Of a stretch of DNA of 64,000 nucleotides, positions 10,293-21,807 are shown in pieces. The stretch is from Tetrapyrgos nigripes. Taxonomy: Eukaryota > Basidiomycota > Agaricomycetes > Agaricales > Campanellaceae. The notes beneath the pieces are model-generated. The model ran no database searches. It saw only the letters and a list, made by a program, of their open reading frames with translations, and was not told the origin of the DNA. Where the stretch lies: the NCBI GenBank assembly GCA_013368315.1, contig JAACJM010000138.1:62001-126000 (forward strand), read 5' to 3'. Position 1 is the stretch's first letter. Each line of letters begins with the position of its first letter. A program made the position numbers and the translations under genes.

Positions 10293-10758
10293 CAAATGCG
10301 AGAAGGAAGAGAAGGAAGTTGACGGTGAAGAGATTGCAGGGACGCTTTTGTAGTAGTTCCGGTCATCGTTGCCGTTGCGAAATGCAAAATCTGTTACACT
10401 TCAACGTCTGGACAACTTCAGATTATGACAGTCATGTTCAGTTGGATACTCTGTCGGAAGGCAACCAAAGAGTTGAAGTAGAGACCTGGAACCAAATATC
10501 GCGTCTCAAAATCGATCATCTTCGGTCGGCCAAAAGCGCGGGGTTATGGTCGTACGTCTTAGCTACGAGCGCCTAAAGTTGACCGACTTCGTTGGAGAGA
10601 GGTGCTTTTGCATCCTGCGATGGTTTCTTTGACGATGGATTGCATGGTCTGATGCAAGCCATATGTATCAGAAGTGGTGGACAAAGCAATACATTGAAGA
10701 AACGCACTTCATTTGGACACCTCGACTTTCTTTTCAAAATTCATGCAAGAGCAAAAGG
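10293..10758. repeat. Direct repeat, right copy flanking the HET gene
   Basis: Same sequence and orientation as 7044-7525 with small indels. Unlike the left copy, similarity to the gene at 12621-14911 continues beyond the repeat to about 11070, so this copy is the longer and probably the older one. Confidence 0.85.
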
Positions 10759-11090
10759 ATACCGTCCTGTCCCATTGCTTTGTGGTGAAATCATCCAGCC
10801 TGAACGCCTTGTACTAGGCACCGACTTAGGTACCACGCTTGTGTTAAAAGCATTCTACAAACTGGCAACGATTACAACGTCAGTGAAGTTCCAAGCCAGA
10901 CCAGTCTTGAACAGACAGATTAATTACATACCAGTCAGTTTGTTCAACTTTGCTAACGATTCCATAGCTGTTCGCCTATGTGAAATAGAAAGTCCTGTAT
11001 TGCTTCAATTTCAAGACGCTGTAATTTGTGGGGCTAGAGGTAACCTAGGGGGGAAGAGGCATCAATTAGCTCAACTTGAGCCAGCCTGAA
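10560..11090 (-). pseudogene. Truncated copy of the gene at 12621-14911
   Basis: Read on the minus strand this region follows 13090-13600 of the neighbouring gene: intron and exon pieces around the exon coding for ECFYHKDGVWYY and the exon ending SLSKLNKPT can be matched in order. Conserved strings include GAAGAAACSCACYTCATTKG and ATCATCCAGCCTGAAYGCCTTG. Frames are broken in several places and neither the 5' exons nor the polar C-terminus is present. It is a dead 3' fragment left by a local duplication. Confidence 0.7.
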
Positions 11091-11299
11091 GAGAGTGCCT
11101 TCACAAATCCTCAAGGAAGTGATGGAAGCTGTGGACTCAAAAGCGAGGATTGCATTTGGCAACTGCTTGAAAAAAGACGCATGGTGCCAAACATTGAGAC
11201 AACGCGTCTTATCCTCCCTCATCCTAGACCCGACGCTTTAAACTGTATCTAGGTATTGAGCGTTCTCAAAGTACATAAACGTTCACTAAAGTTTATTTT

Positions 11300-12000
11300 T
11301 AGCTGGTCTATCCGCAATCAAAAGGACCAAAATGCCAGTCTCCGAATCCTCCAGCAGAGGGTCCTTTTACGATAATGTGTCTTGACACAGAATTTGTTGT
11401 CGATCTGACCTCGGCATATAATTTGTTACGCCAGGGTACCATTCCAACTGGTCCTGAGGCTACCGAGGCCGTGAGACAGATAGAGACGACAGAACTTGTC
11501 CTCGAGAATCCCTCTTATAATGGCAAGACCGTTCCAGGAAAGGAACCCCTGGACACTTCTCAGATGGCCGTCTTGAAGCAGCTCCACGATACGCTATTGG
11601 GCCTCTTCAGTCCTGTCCGTCGCCTTTTATCACACATCTTTCTCTTCGCTCTGATAGCAATGTTCTATGGCATCATAGTTTCTATGAGGAATTGGACGAC
11701 CCCGGTAACGCGGTCCTACCTTGCCTGGCGCATTTGGAGATCACGTACAACCGGCTGGACTCGATAAGCCCAACCGTTCTCAGAAGACCAGAGTCAGAGC
11801 TCATACTCTCAGTAGTGGAACGAAGAGCAAGATATCCCCGTCTGAACAGTCGTCAGACACTACAGTACTTTGCATTCAGTGCCAGAGTCTCTCCAGGTGA
11901 AGAACATGACTGGGCACAGAGATTTGATGCGATCGTTGTGCCAAAGCTTCGTGAACTTGGGAAAAGCGGCGAGTTTGAATGGTTTGTGAAATGGGAATAA
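11300..12000 (+). pseudogene. Unrecognised gene remnant, possibly F-box-like
   Basis: Two open stretches in different frames appear to be one broken coding region: 11375-11640 (VDLTSAYNLLRQGTIPTGPE, later QLHDTLLGLFSP) and about 11630-12000 (FITHLSLRSDSNVLWHHSFY, then LPCLAHLEITYN and a C-terminus ending GEFEWFVKWE). Upstream, bases 11318-11360 read KDQNASLRILQQRV, a coiled-coil-like start, before a stop. The layout of a short helix, a leucine-rich body and a tryptophan-rich tail recalls basidiomycete F-box proteins, but no F-box is seen. A missed intron near 11620 is possible instead of a frameshift. Confidence 0.4.
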
Positions 12001-12620
12001 GCAGCAGAGAACCGTGCAAAGACATGTTTTTTCCTCACTTGGTAGTACCTCATGCCATCTTACTTGTGCTCTTTCTGTCAAATTTACAGTCTACGACATA
12101 ATAAAATTGTCTAACCTACAAACACCCGACATACATACAAGTTAGTTTTCTTGAGCCCATACAAAGTTATCCTAATACAAAATCTATGGTTCCAGGGAGT
12201 GCGTGCGTGTCAAATTAAGAATCAGTCAATGCGAGTAACGATGAGGATGTCCTGGTGATATAAGTGATATGATATACGATGCAATGCAGTGCGATATGAT
12301 GTGAAGTCAAGTCATGGAGAGTCAAGCCAGAATGGAAGGTGGAACCGTAGAACATGCAAAATGATCAAAGAAAGAGAGTGCACGGTAATCAGAAGACGTG
12401 CTAAAATTTCATGATGATGAGAATGACGTGAATATGAGTGAAGGATGTCAGAGGATGATTGAGTGGTTGGATGCAAGAAAATGAAGGAAGATGAAAGATG
12501 CAATGCGAGTTTCCGAAAACAAAAGAGTCAATCAAACAATGAGAAGCAGCAGCAGGCTCTGTAAATGTCACTGAAAGAGACCAGATAGTAAGAGGTTGAC
12601 GCCGACGTCGAGGCCGTCGT
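12001..12620. other. Intergenic region, 3' flank
   Basis: Convergent 3' ends of the remnant at 11300-12000 and the minus-strand gene ending at 12621. AT-rich, with a run of overlapping GATATGAT/GATGCAATGC-type short repeats around 12255-12310. No gene seen. Confidence 0.5.
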
Positions 12621-14911
12621 CTAGTATCCCCTCTTCTTCCCAGATCCCATACCGACAGGCACGTTTTCATTCCCGACATCTGAAGAGGCCATCTCCGACA
12701 TCCTCCCGGTGGAAGAGGACGAAGAAGAGTGGACGTTCATACTCGATAGAGCACCCGCCAGGTCACTAGCTGCGGTATTGCCAACATTCGCATTGACATT
12801 CCAGACAGTCCCGGATCCAAGTCCAGCAACCGAACTCGTCGAGCCTGTTCTGCCATGATGATGACCATGTCCAAGGCTGTGAGTATGTCCTTGATTGGCA
12901 TCATACCCCGACCCCGAGCCAAACGAACCCAGTGAAGTCACAGAGCCCGAAGAAGCTAACGAAGACACCACTAAACTGGGCTTCCACTTCCCCGTAGACT
13001 GACATTTCTCCACATGTTCCAATATAGCTTTATACATCGGCCTGTTGAACCCTATACACTGCAAAGCAACGCAAGCGACTTTGAGTGCGCCTGCAGCATA
13101 AAGTTGACCAACTTCGTAGACGTTTTGGGGCGAGGTGTTTTTGCGGCCAGCGATAGTTTCTTTAATGATGGATTGCATGGTCTGTTGCAAGAACAATATG
13201 TAAGAAGACGTGGGCAAAGCAATGAATTGAAGAAACCCACCTCATTGGAAAGAGCTTCCCATTCCTTGGTGGTCAGATCATCCAGCCTGAATGCCTTGTA
13301 GACACCTGCGTAGTACCATACACCGTCCTTGTGATAGAAGCATTCTGTCGAGAACAAACCAACAGTTACAACGTCAGTGACATCCCAAGCGAAAAGGTCA
13401 ACAGAAAGACAGACAGACTACATACCAGTCGGTTTATTCAACTTTGACAACGATTCCACTACCGTCCATGTATGAGCCATGGATACTCTTGGGTTGGTAT
13501 GACATTTGAAGACCGGTGTCAAAAAGTATCCGTGTTCTTCACGCTCTGGGCACCAAGATGTGGTGAGCTGCTGTAAAGGGCGGTAATTCGTGAGGCTAGA
13601 GGAAAAGTGAACCAAAAAGAGACGATGATCAGCCTTTTGGGTGTGACTGCGCAACGAAGGCTCTTACGAATTTCTAAGGAACTGAACAATGCGTCAGCTA
13701 CAACAACGGATATAGAAAAGCCATTAGCACACACCTCGGGTACAGTGCCGAGAAAATCATGAAGCATGTAAGGTGAAGGAATCATGATGGGCTTCAGAGT
13801 ATCATCAGGGGCTTCTCCTGGGAGCGGAATAGAGGCCAAGAGTTTGTTTCTAGAGTTGATGATGTCCTCTGCTTCTCCGGACGGATGAGCTGTCCTTACG
13901 ACCTAGAAGGCAAAAAGATTAGTTCTTAAGCATTCCAACTTGAGAAGGCGAAAAGAATTCACAGCAAATTCAAGATCATTATCCTCCAACCTGAAAACAC
14001 TGTCCGTGCTAGAGACTGATGAGAAATCCGATATTGAACGCTGGGACAGGAGCGGTATGACGGTCATGCCGGTGATGTTGTCAGAGCTTGATACGGAAGA
14101 AAACCCGGAAAGCGAGTCAGAGGATGAGCGAGATATCACAGGAGGGGTTGTACGATGGTACACGAATGGATTAACAGCGAACTAAAGCAATGAATACAGA
14201 GTTAGCATCGTACAACCTAACAAGCAAATGAAGTGATAAACTTACCTTCAAGGGTCCCTCCTCTTTCTGTGACTCAACCTTCGACTTATCCTTAACCTTA
14301 ACCTTCTCCGCCCGCAGAGTTTTAATCTCCTCCGTTAAACTATTGACCAACGTCTCCAGCTTTGCAACTTGTTGCAACTTGACGGAGTCGCTCGCATGCG
14401 CATCCGCCATTTCAGTCTGAGTTGTGCTTTCCTTGAGAGCTTTGCCATTGTACGAGGTCGAAGTCGAAGAACCCCTCTCTGCCTGCTTCACGTTTGCGCT
14501 GTTGGCGTTGACGTTGCTTCCAGGGTCATTTCTGTGACTACCGAGGGCTCGTATTTCCTTTTGCAGCTTCTCTATCATAGCCGTCTTCTGTCCCAGAGAC
14601 ACATACGCATCGGCCAACCGACTAACAGCCGCATCTCGAGCATTCATCGCGTCTTGCACTTTCTTGCGTTCATTCTGGATTTCAAGAGCCACATCGACGA
14701 CTTTTAAGGGGTCCTAGAACATCAGATATGATGGTCAGACACGAAAGACGCATACATGTACCCGATGATGTCAGACAAGTCTTACCACGGCCTTGAGCAG
14801 TTCCAGCTGCTTTCTAACAGAATCCAGCTCATTAGAACATAAAAACGTGGAGACATAAGAGGAAGAAGAGGTCATAATGTCGTAGCGTGAAGTCTCCAGA
14901 GCACCAGACAT
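12621..14911 (-). CDS. Coiled-coil protein with conserved basidiomycete C-terminal domain (DUF6697-like)
   Basis: Exons: 14911-14786, 14713-14246, 14181-13963, 13902-13735, 13681-13668, 13595-13426, 13344-13241, 13181-12621; total 1830 nt (609 aa) with consistent splice sites and phase. Residues ~40-190 are charged and helical (LEIQNERKKVQDAMNARDAA, LVNSLTEEIKTLRAEKVKVK), a likely coiled coil. A Ser/Thr-rich linker follows (SSVSSTDS repeats). Then comes a compact domain with TNYRPLQQLTTSWCPEREEH, HKDGVWYYAGVYKAF, LTTKEWEAL and VYEVGQLYAAGALKVACVAL. The tail is low-complexity Gly/Ser/His. I believe the compact domain is the one catalogued as DUF6697, but that is from memory. Function unknown. 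Fragments of this gene flank the HET gene to its left. Confidence 0.8.
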
Positions 14912-15135
14912 GATGGTTAAAGTCTCAGGGCAAAAAGCCACAGCCACAATGAAAATCCGCCTCCATGGGCACGTTGGATTTTACATACTGAGGGAAGCGT
15001 GTTGTTTCAGGGCACAGGTAAAAAGAGAAAGGTAAAGGTATGTATGCACGTATCTTACAGATAAATATACAGTAACCGTACGTTTTACATCCAACGGTAG
15101 GATTTCCGTTATCCAAGAGAAATTTTTCGACCACC

Positions 15136-16467
15136 TCACGCTATGACGCAGTTTTCAGGCATACCTTCACCACCCATGTCAAGGCCTGGAGGTAAAGGAC
15201 CCATGATAGATTCGGGAGGAGAGCCAAAGTTTTGCATCTAGGAGCAAAAGATATGAGAAGAGATAGTAAGAACTGCGCGTGTATGATGCCCACCTCGCTC
15301 ATAAGGTCTGCAACTCGCTTGGAAGTTTCCGCGTCTTTGTCGTCGTAACCGGGCTGCTCAAATACTGCAATAATCTTCTTCACATACTCGTACTGTGACT
15401 CGAATCGCTGTCTGTCCGCCGCTTCCAGAGGCTGAGGAGGATTGGCCAAGAAGTCGGGGAACTGTATGGAAGTGAGATTGTGAAGAAAAGAGTTTGAGAT
15501 ACAGACTGACCTTGTCATGAAGTTCCTTGAGAGGCTCAAACAGCATCTCTTTGCCCATAAGTTGCCCCATCATGTTCTCCAAGAAACCAGCCAAGGCGGC
15601 ATCATCGTCTCCACCTTCGCCTTCATCCAGACCTAGATCACGGAGCGTCGACAACAAAGTCTCCAAGGAATCTGGCGCACCACCAGCTCCAGACTCGGAC
15701 TACGAATGATTGATCAGCGGTCGAATTCGAGAAGGCCAACTAAGATTTACCTGAAGATTTGATTCACTCTGCTTGAGCTTATCCATAGTCTGCTTGAGCC
15801 TGCTCTGAAAGTCTCCTTTGGGCTCACTTGTGGTCGAAGCACTCGGACCCGGCGTTGCTTTTCCCTTCTCATCTGCTCCAGTCGCTAACCCAGGAATCTC
15901 ACTCTCAGCACCATTCATACCCTCAATCAACATCGCTTCCCAAGCAGCCTTCATTAACCTCTGCGTCTCCTCTTCCCGCTCCTTTTCCGTCATCTCCTTA
16001 CCATCAATATCTACAGTCTTTTCCGTGTCAATTCCAGTAGTAAGCTCTCTCATCAGTTCCTCCATATTCTTCGCAAGCTCTTTTGCAAACTCATCTGTCA
16101 AGACAGCTTCGTCGACTTCATCGGTAGAGTCCAATACAGCCGATGAAGAACCGGGTATGGACCTCGGCGTTTGATCTACGCGAGTATTCGTTCGTGGTCG
16201 GCCCGTGGCCGTTGCGGTCGGCGGCGGGACAGGCGGCGGAGACAGGGGAGATTGGGTAGTGGTGGAGTCGGCGGGCTTTGAGTCATTAAATTCGGAAAGG
16301 ACATCTACATTGAGAAAGATACGTTGAGAGCACAGAGAGGCCCAATCAGATTTGAAGACAGAGACTTGTGATCATAGCATACCATCCAAGTCGTCCATGT
16401 CTTCCATATCATCTTCAACGTCAACCTCTAGCTCATGTTTCGAAGCCTTTCCTGCTGATCCGGACAT
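15136..16467 (-). CDS. PEX19: Peroxisomal biogenesis factor 19
   Basis: Exons: 16467-16383, 16304-15751, 15699-15511, 15461-15294, 15237-15136, totalling 1098 nt (365 aa), near usual PEX19 length. Cytosolic receptor and chaperone for peroxisomal membrane proteins. The acidic N-terminus (VDVEDDMEDMDDLDDVLSEF) matches the PEX3-binding region. The middle has the FQSRLKQTMDKL helix, and the C-terminal helical domain carries LETLLSTLRDLG and MMGQLMGKEMLFEPLKELHD. The last four residues, CVIA, form a CaaX-type farnesylation box as in PEX19 orthologues. An acidic N-terminus, helical core and CaaX end together make the assignment firm. Intact. Confidence 0.95.
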
Positions 16468-17519
16468 TGCTCAACGATTGGTCTTCGTGCAGTAATTTTT
16501 GATATATGTCCAAACTTGAGACTCACTGAATGAACAAGTAAAAGCAGTTGTGTCAGTTTACTGTCCAGTTACATTTGGCGGATATGCAGATAGGATAAAG
16601 CCCACAGACATTGGTGTCGTTTGACTTGAAGATCAAATGGCCAGAAGAACAGGACGAAGTAGCAATGAGATGATGGCAGTTGTGAAGAAACCTGCGAATC
16701 ACATTTCCGGTTTCAATCCGGCTTCTTCATAACCCCAAAGGATCTTTTATCCTGGTCCCCTTTCTTACTCGCGTCTCCCAACTTTTATTCGGCTACCAGA
16801 GCGCTCTCTACTCAAATATCTGCCCCATTTGTGGAATCAAAACATGGATCTCTTGGAGTTTATGGAAAACTCCTAAGCTCGACTGAAGCATCGAGCTCCG
16901 GGCCGGGATGTAGGAGCAAAACGCATAGAGGAATCCTCAAACACAAAGTTGACCTCGAAATCGGATTCACAGCATACTTATTGACCTATTTTCCCGTGGA
17001 CGTACAGGTACGTATGCTTGAAAAAAAGTTTGTTAGCGTTAAAGACAAACAACGCGTGTTTTCTACCATCTTTTATGCATCAGGTATTCCAACTTCCAAG
17101 TCACAGAACTTCTGAACAGATGGAATCTCGCTGAATGCGCGTGTGTTTGTAAAATTTGGTTCGATGGTACGAAGCAGATGTGAAGCAGTTGGCCAACGCA
17201 TTATTTCCTGCAGAATCCAGATCTGCAAGCGAGCGAGCCCAAGGCTAAACCGAAAGTACGTGTTTCTTCACTATTGATGACTTTCTTCTGACTTTTATCT
17301 TTAGGCCTTCGAGTCAGTTCTCAGACCATCATCCTGGCCGCGTTTCTACGACAAATACTGTTCTCGCGTACGCGCGTCCTTCCCCGCATGTGTAAGGATC
17401 CTACCGATATAACAGCATTTCCCAGCTGCATACAACGCACCGAACTTCGTGGGGCTTGTTCCGAACCTAAGAACTAGAAGAAAAAAATGTCTTGTTTGTT
17501 TTGCTGAACAACCCGACTT
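16468..17519. other. Intergenic region between PEX19 and the tandem duplication
   Basis: Contains the PEX19 promoter. Short open frames (for example 16831-17115) have no motif and lie over intron-like sequence, so I do not call them. AG-rich and polypyrimidine patches only. Confidence 0.45.
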
Positions 17520-17948
17520 GTCCCGCAACTATCCTCTATCTCTGCCCCTGAAACAACTCTGAAATTACTCTAACCTACTCTGAGTCTCGCTTTCAAGGTC
17601 AGTACAATAACTCCAGACGTATATATAGCTTTTTGATGCGTTGGACAGGGCTTTAAACACGACACACATCATGGTAGTCATTGGGGGTTCCGTAGTACAT
17701 ATGCATTAAGAAGGATGCTTGCGACATCTCGGTGAGTCCATTTACGCTACACAGGGCACTATTCGATACACGGCTAAAAGAGAGTCGGAGGACAGAGTAC
17801 AAGGGAAGAGGAAGGAACGTCATTATGTGGTATGCCCATCGCAGATGGCAGGTATCATGAACTGATCAGTGACAAGCTGATAGCTGTCGTAGGGGCCCGA
17901 ATGAATTCTTAAAACTTGAAGCCAATGAGGTCTGACTGGGGCGTTTGG

Positions 17949-18958
17949 TTACTGGTCTGGTTTTGGGCGCAGGCTTAACAAGAGACGACTTCTCAGAAAC
18001 GCGCGGCAAGGATTTAGGCTGGAGTGTCGGATACTTCTCTGCGTCAGATAGCAATCAAGCAATAAAGTAAAGGACTCACAGCGGTCATAGAAAGCTTGCT
18101 TCTTATGGAGAAGGTCTTCCCGGATGGTTGTCTCAGTAAAGGGAACAAGACATGAAGAGATGACCGCTATCACTCACCGAAAAAGAAATCTTTGTTCTAA
18201 CGTCCGGTCTGTTATCTCCTTGTTCTGCCTGTTCGGTGTTCAGTCTGCGTCAATCACCCTTTCATAGCTGGGACTGTGTAGAGCCGACTCACCTTTTGTG
18301 CGCTAATAATATCATTCAGCCATGCCCGTGCATTACCCGGATATGTTTGGAGTTTCATCCTTAGTTGGCGTCGCTGCTGTAGACCATAGGCTCTGAGCCT
18401 CGAGAGGTCTTCGCTGCTCACGCGAAAGCCGCCTGGAGGGCGCAGCCCTCCCCGCGGCTTCCAAGGTATCACTGCTGATATGGTGATTTTGTATGGGATG
18501 AAGTATTGACAAGGGTTCGGCCATGGTGGAGTTGTCTGTATCGATTTCATGTTGGCAGGTAGTTTCTCGGAGCTTTGAACACGGACGACCACTTCCTTCA
18601 TGTTCTCGTGAAGTTCCTCCCAAGACGTCCCTTCAAATGTAGCGCCTACGTATACTTCGAACATTTGTGGCCCATCAGGGAGTATTTCTCTGATCAAGAC
18701 AGGGTGGAGTTTGTGGCTATCATTTCCATTCCGGTAGGAGTCGCAAGACCGACGAGATGCAGCATCGCAAGTATTCGTAGCACCCAGTCCACATAACTCC
18801 TGAAGCACCCAGTTTGGAGAGACAGACGCCGCACAAATGAGGCCCTTCTCTGGCTCAAATGTTGTGGTGGAAACGGACGTTTCTGGAGGAGGAAGGAAAG
18901 CAGCATCCAGTCTGACCCCCCTGTCGGATAGCCGGTTTACAGATGTTGACCGAGTCAT
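17949..18958 (-). CDS. Uncharacterised protein, minus-strand gene of duplicated pair (copy A)
   Basis: The first coding exon runs from the ATG at 18958 to about 18296 (MTRSTSVNRLSDRG, then NWVLQELCGLGATNTCDAAS, then IHPVLIREI-type and VGATFEGTSWEELHENMKE blocks, then the basic QRRQLRMKLQTYPGNARAWL). It ends at a GTGAGT donor. Three or four short 3' exons with good GT..AG borders follow, and the frame most consistent between the two copies stops at 17949 (ending KPDQ). I do not recognise a domain. Several cysteines and prolines and a hydrophobic upstream stretch hint at a secreted or membrane-associated product, but this is weak. Copy A is open across the first exon; copy B is not. The transcript start may lie further upstream. 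Confidence 0.5.
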
Positions 18959-19304
18959 GGGAAATGGATTGAAGATGAAGAAATGGAAAAGGTGGGATTC
19001 CAGCCGTTGGAGGCACTGCGCACGTTAAATGCGATATTGTCTGTGAGCGTCTCGAGCTCTCTTGTCTCAAATAACAATAGTATCTCTGTGGGCTTCTCGA
19101 GCCTTTGTCTGTAATTGGTAATCGTCAAGTTGCTGTTTCCTTGCAATTTATTTCTTTGTGGGTCCAGTTTCCACTGAATGGGATCGGCGCATCATCCGTG
19201 CATTTATTGTTCTGAGAACAGCAATTGTTTCAGTTCTATTGTACTCAGTTTTACAGTAACATCACGGTTGGTAATATCTCGTCATTTCTACCCAAACGCC
19301 CATC

Positions 19305-20443
19305 ATGGACTCAATCCCAACTGGTGGCACCTTCGTTGCGTTCACCTTCGACCCCGTTGCATCTGCCGCGCACCTCGACAACATCGACCTCACCGCAGCA
19401 TGCACTGAACTCGCGCTGAAGCAAAGAAAATTTGTAGCCTTTGTTCAATGGGCCTGTGTTCATATTCTTGCTCGTAGAGATTGGTACTGACATTGTACGA
19501 GTAGGCTACACCAGACGTGTCTTTTCCATCAAACCATTACAACCCTTTCCGATTTCACCCTATCTGGCAAGGCCTTGAACACTTACCCCGTCCAATGTTA
19601 CGTGAAGGAGTGCAGCCTAACATGTTATTTCCCATTTTGCCCAACACCCTTCATCCTACTTCTTGCCCCGAACACAAGCCCGTCGCACCGGGGCAGCCGC
19701 TTCCATGGAATGACTGCTATCTGTCTGGGCTTGTCAGATTGGAGGTTCGGTGTGAGACGGAATGGCATGACGATGATTCCGTTAGTGCACCGTATCAGGC
19801 AACTCTGGAAGAAGCGATCAGGGTGGATGAGCAGATGGCATCTGACGGTTCTGAAGTTTATAAGAGAAGGATCAGAACGTTGCCTTGGCCCGTCCCAGCG
19901 GAGGCTGCTTCCTTCTCGTCTGATTTGTCGTCTGTTCGCGAGGATCTTCAAACAACTACGAAGACTGACGATGAGGATGCTGTTCTCGACGAACGCATGA
20001 TGAACCTCCTTATTGGATATCGAGAACTGGACGACAAATTCATTGTTCAATGCTCGACAGATCTCTCCACCGTAGACGTCATCAACCACCCAGACGAGTT
20101 GTACGAGCAACTGGCTGAGTTTGAAAGGTCTGTCTTTTCATCCTCACCCAGTAGTAGGCTCATTTTTTCATTTATATCTGTCTGTTTTCATCTTTTCTCT
20201 CCAGACTCAAAGCCAGTCTTGAAGTGGACCGTAAATGTAAGGAGATTGAGGAGGCACGTCGTATTGACGACGAACACTATGCAAACGTTCCCCTCCCCAA
20301 GCCGTCGCGCAGATACAGGCTCTCGCTGGGTAAATGTCTCCGTACTTTCTACCTCAAGGTCGCTCTCTGACATTTGCATTGCAGGACTGTTGCTTCAGCT
20401 TTTGGGAAAGCGAGTGAAGAAAGTTGTGCCGGACGTTGGCTGA
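19305..20443 (+). CDS. Uncharacterised acidic protein, plus-strand gene of duplicated pair (copy A)
   Basis: Divergently transcribed from the gene ending at 17949. A 5' exon candidate begins at the ATG at 19305 (MDSIPTGGTFVAFTFDPVAS). The main exon is open from 19517 and reads APGQPLPWNDCYLSGLVRLE, ETEWHDDDSVSAPYQATLEE and ELDDKFIVQCSTDLSTVD. A GTCTGT..TCTCTCCAG intron at about 20129-20205 leads to ASLEVDRKCKEIEEARRIDD and KPSRRYRLSL. Relative to copy B there is a one-base loss near 20432 (GTGCCGGACG) that ends the product early at 20443, and another length difference near 19412. No known domain. The gene may be functional but shortened; the exact 5' structure is unsettled. Confidence 0.45.
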
Positions 20444-20850
20444 GAAAGCTCGACTGCAGAAAAAAATCGGATCAAGAGTCTCCCTCGGACTCATAAGGGA
20501 ACAACATGATGGTCTTGGACTGGAGGTGCTTTCATCAAAATCATGCCAGGTGCATCTTGGGAATAAAGTAACGCCTTGTGCTTGCTTTCACCTTCCTTTG
20601 TAGTATTCTAAATTGTTGCATTCTTGTTTGATTATTGTCGCTCCCTTGTATTTACTACACTATTCTTTCCTTAATCCTCTCCGCTGCGATTTGCGAATAA
20701 CATTCTTTTACGATCTCTTGTTCCATCATCCATGATCATCACACCGTGACGGAGAAGAGAAGAAACTTGGAACCAACTTGGAAGCAGAACGCTACTGTTG
20801 GTGTCAATTGACATTCATCAACTTATCCAACCCGCGTGCGCCTTAATTTT

Positions 20851-21368
20851 TTGGATGTGGTCGACACCAGAGTCGAAGGAGTCCGAAAAGGAGCTTTATT
20901 TTGCGTACGTTTATAAGGATTCAAAATCTTCCTAGAAGCAAGACTAGCTCAGTCAAAGCATTCCCTATCGAAGTGTGAAAGTGTCGCATTTGGTAGTATG
21001 TAGATAGATAGATAGATACGTGCCAAGTAGCCCATGCTAGGACCCGGCGGGGTGGCGTTACATAGTCAAAATGTATATACCCGAAATTTGACGAGTCGCC
21101 TCACTTTGACGCGTCATCGATTTATCGTCTGACTCAGTGCTGAGTACTGAGTGTTGGACAAGTAATGACTTGACTGTAATGTCAATGACTTTTGACTGCT
21201 GGCCAATGTTTGACTGTGACCCTTGACCCTACTGAGAACACTGTCAAATGCGTCGACGATTCCCGCATACGCGTCAGGAAAGAGAGGAGGCGTGAGATGG
21301 TGGGCAGGACTTTTCAAGGAATCTCACGCTTCTATACATCACCGGTAACATAGATCGCAGTAGTGACC
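20851..21368. other. Spacer between the duplicated segments
   Basis: No gene. Contains a short GATA microsatellite (about 21001-21018) and a near-palindromic ACTCAGTGCTGAGTACTGAGT-like patch at 21132-21152. Nothing repeated elsewhere in the window was noticed. Confidence 0.6.
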
Positions 21369-21807
21369 GGGCAACCCGCAACCATTCTTTCTGTCCCTGA
21401 AACAACTTGGAAACAACTCTGAAATTACTCTAGCCTACTCTGAGTCTCTTTTTCAAGGTCAGTATAACAACTCCAGACGTACATCATATGGCTTTTTGAC
21501 GCATTGGACAGGGCTTTAAACACGACACATCATGGTAGTCATTGGGGGTTCCATTTGGGTTCCATAGTACATATGGATTAAGAAGGATGCTTGCGACATC
21601 TCGGTGAGTCCATTTACGCTACACAAGGCATTATTCGATACACGGCTAAAAGAGTGGGAGGACAGAGTACAAAGAAAGAGGAAGGAGTGTCATTATGTGG
21701 TATGTCCATCGCAGATGGCAGGTATCATCAGTAAGCTGATAGCTGTAGTAGGGCGAATGAATTCTTAAAACTTGAAGCCAATGAGGCCTGACTGGGGCGC
21801 CGTTTGG

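Larger units (their letters stand above)
17520..20850. repeat. Tandem segmental duplication, copy A
   Basis: About 3.3 kb that recurs in the same order and orientation at 21369-24668. Landmarks shared by both copies: CCTGAAACAACT at the left edge, ACAGGGCTTTAAACACGACAC, the minus-strand gene, a divergent promoter, the plus-strand gene, and CCCGCGTGCGCCTTAATTTT at the right edge. The copies are separated by about 520 bp of unrelated sequence. Confidence 0.92.

Noticed and set aside
16831..17115. Open frame of 94 codons on the plus strand
   Set aside because: No motif, no supporting splice partner and no paralogue in the window; composition is like the surrounding intergenic DNA.
21001..21018. 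GATA repeat as a regulatory cluster
   Set aside because: Only four units; best regarded as a short microsatellite.
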